In this document: positions 7,100 through 13,735 of the stretch, piece by piece
Layout: each line of letters opens with the position of its first letter
Numbering within the stretch: the stretch's first letter is position 1
Origin: DASZTU01 sp035493835
GTDB taxonomy: Bacteria; Pseudomonadota; Alphaproteobacteria; Rhizobiales; Devosiaceae
Reading direction: 5' to 3'
NCBI GenBank assembly: GCA_035493835.1
Contig: DATJHO010000170.1
Span: 1-15,166 of the forward strand
DNA length: 15,166 nucleotides
The notes under the pieces: generated by a model
What the model was told of the DNA's origin: nothing
What the model saw: the letters and a program-made list of their open reading frames with translations, nothing else
Databases searched by the model: none
Made by a program: the position numbers and the translations under genes

Positions 7100-7780
7100 C
7101 TAGCCGTCGCTCACGATGTCGATGCGGAGATCCGCCCGCGCCGCGGTTTTCTCCACGAGGTCGTAGTTCGGCATATCGACCCGGCCGATATGCTCGCGGT
7201 TGCGTTCCTCGGTGAAAAGCCCGGCCTCCGCATGCCGCTTCAGCAGCCGCACGAAAACCTTTTCGCGGTCGACATGGATGAAGACCGAAAAGTCGAGCAG
7301 CGGTTTTACCGCGTCCCAGGGTGGATCGGGCAGCAACAGGTAATTGCCCTCTGTCACGAGCACCCGAACGCCTTGCTCGACGGTGAAGGCATCTTCCACC
7401 ACGTCCTCGATCTGTCGCGAATAACCCGGTCCGCTCACGGCGCTCTCCGCCACCTTGAGCTTGGCGAGGAACGCGGCGAACGCCGCGCCTTCAAAAGTGT
7501 GCGGCATGCCCTTTTCGCGCGCCGTGCCGAGCGCTTCGAGCTTTTGGTGCTTCATATGAAAGCCGTCCATCGGCACATAGGCCGCAAGGCCCGGCGTCCG
7601 GGCGTTCAGCGCCGCAACCACGTCGGCCGCCGTGGTCGACTTGCCAACCCCCGGCCCGCCCGCAAGCCCGACCACGATGCGGCCGGGGCTGCTGGCAAGA
7701 ATTAGCGCGGCGCGTTCGGCGATCAGCTCGACAGCAGCTTTGGGGACCAGCGATAGACGTTCCTGACCGGGTCCCGACAT
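7100..7780 (-). CDS. P-loop nucleoside/nucleotide kinase-like protein
   Basis: The 226-residue cytoplasmic protein belongs to the P-loop kinase group related to uridine kinase, pantothenate kinase (CoaA) and phosphoribulokinase. Visible elements are the Walker A loop GGPGVGKST (41-49), MDGFH (71-75), which in this group positions the acceptor and a catalytic Asp, TEGNYLLL (143-150) with the Walker B-like strand, and a lid-like segment RLLKRH...EERNREH (178-197). The metabolite phosphorylated is unknown. Close relatives include FrcK of the rhizobial fructose ABC transporter operon, but no sugar transport genes are adjacent here. ATG 7780 is supported by GAGGAG nine bases upstream. The gene is bracketed by two direct copies of a palindromic repeat (6942-7067 and 7942-8056). 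It is divergent from the helicase gene. Confidence 0.8.
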   Translation of the reverse strand: MSGPGQERLSLVPKAAVELIAERAALILASSPGRIVVGLAGGPGVGKSTTAADVVAALNARTPGLAAYVPMDGFHMKHQKLEALGTAREKGMPHTFEGAAFAAFLAKLKVAESAVSGPGYSRQIEDVVEDAFTVEQGVRVLVTEGNYLLLPDPPWDAVKPLLDFSVFIHVDREKVFVRLLKRHAEAGLFTEERNREHIGRVDMPNYDLVEKTAARADLRIDIVSDG

Positions 7781-7941
7781 AATCTGCTGCTCCTCTGCCT
7801 CGTTACTTGCCCTCTAGCACGGAGTCGTTTTCGGTGAAGCCGGAATTCGCCTGAGGGGTGCCCCCCGGTAGGTCGGGCGAAGGAGGGAGGATCTCCCCAC
7901 AAGCCGGTCTTCGACAACCGTCAGCAACCCCGACGTCTGAA

Positions 7942-8056
7942 CCCCTCACCCCGTCCTACCGGACGGACCTCTCCCCTCAGGGCGAGGAAAGGCGAGGCAG
8001 TGCCACCACGATTCCTCTCCCCTCAGGGGAGAGGGTGCCGGCAGGCGGGTGAGGGG
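7942..8056. repeat. Dispersed palindromic repeat, family 2, second copy, within a 379 bp gene-free spacer
   Basis: CCCCTCACCC at the left (from 7942) pairs with GGGTGAGGGG at 8047-8056. Internal hairpins are CCGTCC/GGACGG near 7951-7966 and CTCTCCCCT/AGGGGAGAG near 8015-8033. ATTCCTCTCCC appears at the same internal place as in the 6942-7067 copy, giving the same orientation. The gene-free spacer 7781-8159 otherwise holds the kinase leader, GC-rich unassigned sequence at 7850-7900 and about 100 bp of putative helicase promoter (with CCAATTGG at 8101-8108). I see no other gene in it. Confidence 0.8.
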
Positions 8057-8159
8057 GGCAGCCGCCGCAATTGCCCGATCTGTGCGGCCAAAAAAGAGTT
8101 CCAATTGGCCCGCCGTAGTCGCAACCTTGCGATCCCGCTCGCCCGACCCTCATATACAC

Positions 8160-10670
8160 ATGAACAAAAGCGGATCGCCCGTGGACCTCCACCCTCTCAT
8201 CACCGACTGGTTCGAGCGCAAGGGCTGGGCGCCGCGCGAGCACCAGCTTGCGGTGCTCGGCAGTTGGCGCCGCGATGCTTCGGCGCTGCTGATCGCGCCG
8301 ACGGGGGCGGGCAAGACGCTGGCCGGGTTCCTGCCCACGATCGATGATTTGATCCGCAACCCCATGGAAGGTCTCCACACCCTCTACATCTCTCCGCTCA
8401 AGGCGCTGGCGGTGGACGTTGCCCGCAACCTCACCACCCCCATCACCGAGATGGGCGCCAAGATCAAGGTCGAGACCCGCACCGGGGATACCCCCGTCCA
8501 CCGCCGCGCCCGCCAGCGCTACGATCCGCCCAACGTGCTGATGACGACGCCCGAGCAGTTGGCCCTGCTGCTGAGCCATCCCGAGGCGGAAAAAATGTTC
8601 GGCTTGCTCCGCCGCGTGGTGCTCGACGAACTGCACGCCCTCGTCACCAGCAAGCGCGGCGAGCTTTTGTCGCTTGGCCTTGCCAGGCTCGCGAAAATCG
8701 CGCCAAAGCTGCGCATCACCGCCCTCAGCGCCACCGTCGCCCGGCCCGACCTATTGCGCGACTGGATCGGGGCGCCGCTGCCTCGCGCCGAGGCGGAATT
8801 GCTGGTGGGGAAGGGGGGCGCTGCGCCAGAGCTTTCCATCCTGGTCAGCGACGATCGCGTCCCCTGGGCCGGGCATTCGGCCGCCTATGCTATCCCCGAA
8901 CTCTACGAGGTGATCCGCGATCACCGTACCACGCTGGTTTTTGTCAACACCCGCAGCCAGGCCGAGATGCTGTTTCAGCTGCTCTGGGCCCATAACGAGG
9001 ATGGCCTCGCCATCGCGCTGCACCACGGCTCGCTCAGCGTCGAGCAGCGGCGAAAGGTGGAAGGCGCCATGGTTTCGGGCATGCTGCAGGCGGTGGTTGC
9101 GACCTCGACCCTCGATCTCGGCATCGACTGGGGCGATGTCGACCTCGTGGTGCAGATTGGCGCGCCAAAAGGCGCCTCGCGCATGTTGCAGCGCATCGGC
9201 CGCGCCAATCACCGGCTGGACGAGCCGAGCAAGGGCCTGTTCGTTCCCTCCAACCGGTTCGAGGTGCTGGAATGCGAGGCGGCGCTGGAGGCGGTAAAAG
9301 TTGGCGCGCAGGATAGCGATGACCCCATCGAGGGCAGCTATGATGTGCTCGCGCAGCACCTGCTCGGGATGGCCTGCGCCGCCCCGTTCCTGCCGGACGA
9401 GCTTTACGCCGAATTTTTGCGCGCCTGGCCATACCGCCACCTCACCCGGCAAAAATTCGACCGCGTGCTCGATTTCGTGTCGACCGGCGGCTACGCGCTG
9501 CGCGCCTATGAGCGCTTCGCCAAGCTCCGGCAAATGCCCGACGGCCGCTGGCGCATCGCCAACCCGGCCATCGCCCAGCAATACCGGCTCAACGTCGGCA
9601 CCATCGTCGAGGACCCGATGGTGAAAGTCCGGCTCATCCGCGCCCGCGGCAACAAGGTGGGGCAAACCACCGGCCCGATCGGTCGCGGCGGCCGGGTGCT
9701 TGGCGACATCGAGGAATATTTCATCGACCAGCTGGTCAAGGGCGACACCTTCGTCTTCGGCTCCGAGATCGTCGCCTATGAGGGCATGGTCGAGACCGAA
9801 GCCTATGTGTCGCGCAGCTTTTCCGACAAGCCCAAGGTTCCCTCCTACATGGGCGGGAGATTTCCGCTCTCGACCTTTCTTGCCGATGGCGTGCGCCGCT
9901 TGATCTCCAGCCCCGACAATTGGAGCGTCCTGCCCGACCACGTGCGCGACTGGCTGGAACTGCAGCGCGAGGCTTCGCTCCTCCCCGGCCGGGAAAACCT
10001 TCTGGTGGAAACCTTTCCTCGGGGCGCGCAGAACTACATGGTCTGTTATCCCTTCGAGGGGCGGCTGGCGCACCAGACCCTAGGCATGCTGCTGACCCGA
10101 AGGCTGGAGCGCGCCCGCGCCCGGCCGCTCGGCTTCATCGCTTCCGACTATGCGCTGGCCATCTGGGGGCTGGGCGATTTTTCCGCTTTGATCCGCACTG
10201 GCAGGCTGTCGCTCGACGAGCTCTTCGACGAGGACATGCTCGGCGACGACCTCGAGGCCTGGTTGGACGAATCCGCCCTGATGAAGCGCACTTTTCGCAA
10301 CGTCGCCATCATCTCCGGCCTGATCGAACGCCGCCACCCCGGCCAGGAGAAGACCGGGCGGCAGATGACCGTCTCCTCCGACGTCATCTACGATGTGCTC
10401 TACCAGTACGAGCCCGACCACATCCTGATCGAGGCGGCCCGGCACGACGCCTCGCGCGGCCTGCTCGACATCGGCCGGCTGGGCGATTTCCTCGCCCGCA
10501 TCAAGCAACAGATCGTGCACAAACCGCTCGACCGAATCTCGCCCCTCGCGGTACCGATTCTGATCGACATCGGCAAAACGCCGATCTACGGCGAAGCCCG
10601 CGAAAGCGCTATGGCCGACGCCGCGGACGAATTGATTAAGGAAGCGACGGGCAGGTTAGAGGCTCAGTGA
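8160..10670 (+). CDS. Ligase-associated DEXH-box DNA helicase (Lhr-like)
   Basis: This 836-residue superfamily 2 helicase matches the bacterial Lhr-like group often encoded with an ATP-dependent DNA ligase, an exonuclease and PdeM, and is thought to act in DNA repair. Motifs run in order: APTGAGKT (46-53, ATP binding), SPLKALA (Ia), TTPEQ, DELH (156-159, Mg/ATP hydrolysis), SAT (190-192), VFVNTRSQAE (IV), LHHGSLS, ATSTLDLGID (V) and QRIGRANHR (344-352, arginine fingers). The remaining 450 residues are the winged-helix and Lhr-core region typical of the family. The frame is open back to 8049, but those codons lie partly in a repeat. ATG 8160 lacks a clear Shine-Dalgarno sequence, and GTG 8181 (with GCGGA upstream) is an alternative. 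PdeM follows 94 bp downstream on the same strand. The ligase and exonuclease partners are not in this window. Confidence 0.93.
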   Translation: MNKSGSPVDLHPLITDWFERKGWAPREHQLAVLGSWRRDASALLIAPTGAGKTLAGFLPTIDDLIRNPMEGLHTLYISPLKALAVDVARNLTTPITEMGAKIKVETRTGDTPVHRRARQRYDPPNVLMTTPEQLALLLSHPEAEKMFGLLRRVVLDELHALVTSKRGELLSLGLARLAKIAPKLRITALSATVARPDLLRDWIGAPLPRAEAELLVGKGGAAPELSILVSDDRVPWAGHSAAYAIPELYEVIRDHRTTLVFVNTRSQAEMLFQLLWAHNEDGLAIALHHGSLSVEQRRKVEGAMVSGMLQAVVATSTLDLGIDWGDVDLVVQIGAPKGASRMLQRIGRANHRLDEPSKGLFVPSNRFEVLECEAALEAVKVGAQDSDDPIEGSYDVLAQHLLGMACAAPFLPDELYAEFLRAWPYRHLTRQKFDRVLDFVSTGGYALRAYERFAKLRQMPDGRWRIANPAIAQQYRLNVGTIVEDPMVKVRLIRARGNKVGQTTGPIGRGGRVLGDIEEYFIDQLVKGDTFVFGSEIVAYEGMVETEAYVSRSFSDKPKVPSYMGGRFPLSTFLADGVRRLISSPDNWSVLPDHVRDWLELQREASLLPGRENLLVETFPRGAQNYMVCYPFEGRLAHQTLGMLLTRRLERARARPLGFIASDYALAIWGLGDFSALIRTGRLSLDELFDEDMLGDDLEAWLDESALMKRTFRNVAIISGLIERRHPGQEKTGRQMTVSSDVIYDVLYQYEPDHILIEAARHDASRGLLDIGRLGDFLARIKQQIVHKPLDRISPLAVPILIDIGKTPIYGEARESAMADAADELIKEATGRLEAQ

Positions 10671-10691
10671 CGAGGATTGCGTTCCTGGCGT

Positions 10692-10735
10692 ACCCCTCGT
10701 GGGAGAAGGTGGCGCGAAGCGCCGGATGAGGGCGC
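10692..10735. repeat. Partial palindromic repeat between the helicase and PdeM
   Basis: ACCCCTCGTGGGAGAAGG is followed by the hairpin GGCGC-GAA-GCGCC (10711-10723) and GGATGAGGG. This resembles one half of the GAGAGG-type palindromic elements at 6942 and 7942. The matching second half is absent, so it is a fragment or a related short element. It separates two genes expected to be cotranscribed. Confidence 0.5.
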
Positions 10736-10754
10736 CTGTTGAACGGCCAAGCAA

Positions 10755-10760
10755 GAGGAA
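10755..10760 (+). promoter_or_regulatory. Ribosome binding site deciding the PdeM start
   Basis: GAGGAA ends four bases before GTG 10765. A second, tighter site (AGGA 10797-10800, three bases before ATG 10804) would support a protein 13 residues shorter. The first is better spaced, so GTG 10765 is used. Confidence 0.5.
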
Positions 10761-10764
10761 TTAC

Positions 10765-11469
10765 GTGCCTGCCGTCCAACCTGCCGAGCCCGATGAGGAA
10801 AAAATGCTGCGTTTCGGCAGCCAGATGTTTCATCCGCTGCCCTCGGGTGCGCTCTACTGGCCGGCCGAGCGGGCGCTGCTGGTTGCCGATCTGCACCTCG
10901 AAAAGCTTTCGTCCTTCGCCCGGCGCGGCCAGTTGCTGCCGCCCTATGATACGGGCCTGACCCTTGCCCGGCTTACGGGCGATGTGCTGCGCACCGGCGC
11001 CGAAACCGTCATCGCGCTTGGCGATAGTTTTCATCGCGACGAAGGCACTGCGAGCCTTATCGCCGCCGATCGCGCGGCGCTCGCCGGCCTGACCGGGCGG
11101 GCCCGCTGGATCTGGCTTTCGGGCAATCACGATCCCGCCCCGCACGCGCTTGGCGGCGAATGCCTTGCCCATCTCGCTATCGGCGAATTGCGGCTCGCCC
11201 ATGAGCCTCGGCACGGCGAAGTGGGCCTCATCGCCGGCCATCTTCATCCTTCGGCCCGCATCCATATCAACGGTCGCTCGGTGCGCCGGCCCTGCTTCGT
11301 GCACGATCACCGCATCATGCTGCTCCCCGCTTATGGCGCTTCGACCGGCACGCTCAATATCCTTTCCGCCCCATTTGCCGGCCTGTTCAACCTAAGCCAG
11401 CTGGAAGTGACCATGCTCGGCCGGGACCAGCTCTATCCGGTGAGCCCGAAGCGGCTGGTGGGGGGCTAG
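10765..11469 (+). CDS. pdeM: Ligase-associated DNA damage response endonuclease PdeM
   Basis: The 234-residue product is a calcineurin-like metallophosphoesterase of the PdeM family, encoded beside Lhr-like helicases and thought to cut or trim DNA during repair. The metal-binding motifs are complete: ADLHLEK (Asp42, His44), GDSFH (86-90), GNHD (120-123) and GHLHP (158-162). RRGQLLPPYDTG (54-65) is a family signature. GTG 10765 is chosen because GAGGAA lies just upstream; ATG 10804 also has a usable site and would leave every motif intact, so the first 13 residues are uncertain. The open frame from GTG 10699 runs through a repeat and is not credited. The gene is on the same strand as the helicase and ends convergently with the TSUP operon. 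Confidence 0.9.
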   Translation: MPAVQPAEPDEEKMLRFGSQMFHPLPSGALYWPAERALLVADLHLEKLSSFARRGQLLPPYDTGLTLARLTGDVLRTGAETVIALGDSFHRDEGTASLIAADRAALAGLTGRARWIWLSGNHDPAPHALGGECLAHLAIGELRLAHEPRHGEVGLIAGHLHPSARIHINGRSVRRPCFVHDHRIMLLPAYGASTGTLNILSAPFAGLFNLSQLEVTMLGRDQLYPVSPKRLVGG

Positions 11470-11513
11470 TCTAGGAGCCTTGGTTCAAGCGGTTACCCCT
11501 TACCTTGGCCCTC

Positions 11514-11526
11514 GCCCCTTTGGGGC
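11514..11526. terminator. Small hairpin in a convergent gap
   Basis: GCCCC-TTT-GGGGC lies in the 68 bp between the convergent stop codons of PdeM and the TIGR02186 gene. There is no T-run, so it is only a weak candidate for termination in either direction. Confidence 0.3.
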
Positions 11527-11537
11527 CACCCGCACAG

Positions 11538-12296
11538 TCACCGCCTGAAAATCACCCCGCCCAGCCAACCCGTCGCCACCGCCAGGAGCGCGCAGACGAC
11601 GCCATAGAGCAGCGGCTGCCCATGCGCCGAGGCGAACAGGAACCGCTCGAAGCCGGTCTTGTTGACCATGAAACTGTCGCCGCGCTTGGCCAGCAGCTTG
11701 CCGTGCTTGAACAGGTAGGTCTGGGAGATGAAGAGGCCGTTCGAGATATCGCCGGGGAGCGTCAACTGGGCTGCGTAGGCCGTAGGGGAGAGGAATCGAA
11801 CCGCCAGGTCATTGATGCCGAAAAGGCCACGATCCGTCATCAGCCGTACGAGTTCCGCGCCGAACCGCTCGACATGCAGCGATTGCGGCACGGCGGAAAT
11901 CTGCGCCTGGACCTCGGGCAGGATGCGTTCGGCAACCAGCGTCTTGTGGTCGGTGATCTTTTCCAGCGGATTGCTGGCGAGCACCTGATAGTAGGTCGGG
12001 AACGGGTTGAACTCCACTTGCTCGGTGTTCACCCACAGCCCCAGGACGTTGCTCTTGCGGCGCACCACCCGATCCACCGAAGGCCCGGTGACGACGATGA
12101 TGACGTCGTATGGGCCGCTGACCGGGGATCGCCCCTCGTCCGGTTCGACATTGCCGAAAAGGCTCAGCGTTTCGCCGTCAAAGCTCGAGGTGATCGCGAC
12201 GTTCGGGTTGGAAACGGTCGAGACCAGTCCCTCCGCCCGGACGATGGCGACGGGCGTCAACAAAATCAGCGCCGCGAGCACGAAACGCCGTATCAT
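11538..12296 (-). CDS. TIGR02186 (Alph_Pro_TM) membrane-anchored periplasmic protein
   Basis: The 252-residue protein has a cleavable signal peptide (about 1-21, ending IVRA before EG) and a single C-terminal transmembrane helix (about 228-248) followed by two arginines. Most of the chain is therefore predicted to be periplasmic. It matches the alphaproteobacterial family TIGR02186/Alph_Pro_TM, which usually accompanies a TSUP exporter. Recognisable stretches are LSLFGNVEPD, DVIIVVTGP and VLGLWVNTEQVEF. Its function is not established; acting as an accessory subunit or substrate-handling partner of the exporter is inference. Its ATG overlaps the TSUP stop codon (ATGA at 12293-12296), indicating coupled translation and probable stoichiometric expression. 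The reading frame is open well upstream, but that part lies antiphase to TSUP and is not coding. Confidence 0.85.
   Translation of the reverse strand: MIRRFVLAALILLTPVAIVRAEGLVSTVSNPNVAITSSFDGETLSLFGNVEPDEGRSPVSGPYDVIIVVTGPSVDRVVRRKSNVLGLWVNTEQVEFNPFPTYYQVLASNPLEKITDHKTLVAERILPEVQAQISAVPQSLHVERFGAELVRLMTDRGLFGINDLAVRFLSPTAYAAQLTLPGDISNGLFISQTYLFKHGKLLAKRGDSFMVNKTGFERFLFASAHGQPLLYGVVCALLAVATGWLGGVIFRR
12293..12296 (-). other. ATGA translational-coupling overlap
   Basis: The TGA stop of the TSUP gene (12295-12293) shares two bases with the ATG of the TIGR02186 gene (12296-12294). An identical ATGA arrangement joins DUF952 and pyrD at 4267-4270 on the plus strand. Ribosome re-initiation would couple the expression of each pair. 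Confidence 0.85.
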
Positions 12297-13222
12297 AGCG
12301 GCCCCCCCGGCCCAATCACGGTCATGCTGAAAGGATCGGTTGGCGGCAGCACCAGAGACAGCCCGAAGCGGGCCGCGACGGCCAGCACCAGCGCGGCGAG
12401 CAGGAAGCGCAATTGCTCGCCGCGCAGATATTGCCCGGCCGAGGCGCCGAACTGCGCCCCGATCGTGCCGCCCACCATCAGGCAAAAGGCGAGCAGGATG
12501 TCGACGCTCTGGCTCTGGACGGATTGCAAGATGATCGTCGCGGCCATCATCGCCACCATCTGCAGCAGCGTCGTGCCGACGACGACGCTCCCCGGTACCC
12601 TGAGCAGGTAAACCAGCGCCGGCACCACGATGAAGCCACCGCCGATGCCGAGCAGCGAGCCGAGAAAGCCGATGACCACCCCGATCGCCAGCACCGGCAA
12701 AACGCTGATGTAGAGCTTCGACCTCTTGAAGCGGATGCGCAGCGGCAGCCCGTGCATCCAGTTGTGTTGGCTGGCCAGCTTTTCGGGCAGGACCCCGGCC
12801 CGGCGCTTCAGCATCGCCCGCACCGCCTCGTTCATCATGATGATGCCGACCGCGCCGAGCACCAGCAGGTAGCCGACCGAGATCACGAGATCGAGCTGTC
12901 CAGCGGCCCTGAGCGCGGAGAATGTGGCAACGCCGCCGAGCACCCCGATGAGGCTCGAAAGGATCAGGTAAAGCGCGAGGTGAAAGTCTATGCCGCCGCG
13001 CCGCCAATAGGAGAGGGCGCCGGAAGTGGAAGCGGCGGCAACCTGTCCGGTCACCGAAGCAACCGCCACCGACGGCGGCACGCCGGAAAAGATCAGCAGC
13101 GGCGTCAGCAAGAAGCCGCCGCCGACCCCGAACAGCCCCGACAAAAACCCAACCGCCGCCCCGATGCCGACGAGGAAGAACAGGTTTACCGAAAGCGCGG
13201 CAATGGGCAGGTAGATCTGCAA
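12293..13222 (-). CDS. TSUP family (TauE/SafE) anion exporter
   Basis: The 309-residue inner-membrane protein has about eight to nine hydrophobic helices. It carries the two-fold repeat of the TSUP family: GFLSGLFGVGGG at 25-36 and GFLGSLLGIGGG at 185-196. Members export sulfite, sulfoacetate or related organic anions, or import sulfur compounds; the substrate here is not determined. The start has no ATG. TTG codons at 13243, 13228 and 13222 are in frame. I chose TTG 13222 because homologues as I remember them begin with M-Q/H-IYLPIA, matching the codons from there. It is first in an operon with the TIGR02186 gene, overlapping it by four bases. A perfect AT-rich dyad lies about 90 bp upstream. 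Comparable operons are sulfide- or redox-controlled by ArsR-type repressors in some relatives, but no regulator gene is adjacent. Confidence 0.88.
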   Translation of the reverse strand: MQIYLPIAALSVNLFFLVGIGAAVGFLSGLFGVGGGFLLTPLLIFSGVPPSVAVASVTGQVAAASTSGALSYWRRGGIDFHLALYLILSSLIGVLGGVATFSALRAAGQLDLVISVGYLLVLGAVGIIMMNEAVRAMLKRRAGVLPEKLASQHNWMHGLPLRIRFKRSKLYISVLPVLAIGVVIGFLGSLLGIGGGFIVVPALVYLLRVPGSVVVGTTLLQMVAMMAATIILQSVQSQSVDILLAFCLMVGGTIGAQFGASAGQYLRGEQLRFLLAALVLAVAARFGLSLVLPPTDPFSMTVIGPGGPL

Positions 13223-13313
13223 CGGCAAGCACCCGATTGGCAATTGGCCGGATGGCGAGGACGGGCCCTAATCTGCTTTGAGCAATTCCCGGCCGGTTTT
13301 CGGAATGCCCGCA

Positions 13314-13334
13314 ACTATATTGCGCCTATATAGT
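13314..13334. promoter_or_regulatory. Perfect AT-rich dyad upstream of the TSUP operon
   Basis: ACTATAT (13314-13320) and ATATAGT (13328-13334) are exact inverted repeats around TGCGCCT. This is a rare AT-rich island in a GC-rich gap, and each arm contains a TATA-like -10 sequence. Position, symmetry and AT content suit a repressor operator overlapping a promoter for the minus-strand operon. It lies in the 492-513 bp gene-free region 13223-13735, which otherwise holds repeats and unassigned sequence. Confidence 0.5.
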
Positions 13335-13396
13335 GCGCCGTCCACCGCATCGAGTGGGATGAGGCGTATTCTGGCACCCAACCTCGCCCCATCGCC

Positions 13397-13429
13397 GGCG
13401 TCCCCCCGGCGAAGGCCAGGGTCCATCTT
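13397..13429. repeat. Short palindromic repeat-like sequence, family 3
   Basis: On the minus strand CCCTGGC-CTTC-GCCGGGG forms a hairpin with one mismatch, preceded by ATGGA. This resembles the TGGACCCCGGCCTTCGCCGGGG elements dispersed in many Rhizobiales genomes. Only one copy occurs here, so the family assignment relies on memory. Confidence 0.4.
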
Positions 13430-13500
13430 GGCGCTTTGCAACTCTCCCCGCGGTCGGTGATTGGGGGCACTTGGTCCAACCCCATTCTTACCGGCCCTGA

Positions 13501-13735
13501 GGCAAGATCCATTGGGTTGAAGCATTCACCGCGCTTCTTCGTCATGGCCGGGCTTGACCCGGCCACCCATGATGCCTCGCCCAGTCCACCTAGCTATTTG
13601 AAAAGTCAGCATGGGTCCCCGGGTCAAGCCCGGGGATGACGATGTGGCGAGGCGCGCGACCAAATGCCGACACCGTTATGTCAGCACATCGGTCCAAGCG
13701 TTCGCGACCTCACGTCGACTCAGCTGGATCATGCC
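13501..13735. repeat. Dispersed palindromic repeat, family 1, copy B (fullest copy)
   Basis: The ends read GGCAAGATCCA inward from 13501 and GGCATGATCCA inward from 13735 on the other strand, a ten-of-eleven terminal inverted repeat. Inside, 13540-13571 and 13610-13641 are inverted repeats with 28 of 32 positions paired, including exact 15-base arms (13548-13562 and 13619-13633). The tag GACCAAATGCCGAC follows at 13658-13671. Copies A (8-130) and C (5404-5516) share parts of this structure. The right end abuts the TAG stop of the minus-strand Sel1 gene at 13736. There is no coding capacity, so it is MITE-like rather than an insertion sequence. Confidence 0.75.

Noticed and set aside
6532..7215. 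Plus-strand open frame across the MATE gene and the repeat
   Set aside because: It runs through the MATE antisense strand and then translates the palindromic repeat, with no domain.
6942..8056. Repeats as a CRISPR array or insertion sequence
   Set aside because: Only two palindromic units about 1 kb apart with a gene between them; there are no regular spacers, transposase or cas gene.
8049..8159. 37-residue N-terminal extension of the helicase from GTG 8049
   Set aside because: It begins inside a palindromic repeat and does not resemble the family. The conserved region starts just after ATG 8160.
8057..8159. SOS box (GTTC-N7-GTTC) before the repair helicase
   Set aside because: Only a single GTTC is present, with no second half-site at the right distance.
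8751..10073. 440-codon open frame antisense to the helicase
   Set aside because: It is antisense to a gene with full helicase motifs, and its translation has no recognisable domain. Long antisense frames are expected in GC-rich genes.
11538..13232. Single 564-codon frame that would fuse upstream sequence to the TIGR02186 protein
   Set aside because: The upstream half is out of frame with TSUP and Arg/Ala-rich. The signal peptide and the ATGA overlap at 12296 mark the true start.
12413..13333. 306-codon open frame opposite the TSUP gene
   Set aside because: It is Gln/His/Arg/Asp-rich shadow sequence, whereas the minus strand encodes clear TSUP repeats.
13278..13639. Short open frames in the 492 bp gap
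   Set aside because: They cover repeats and an operator-like dyad, lack ribosome sites and resemble no family.
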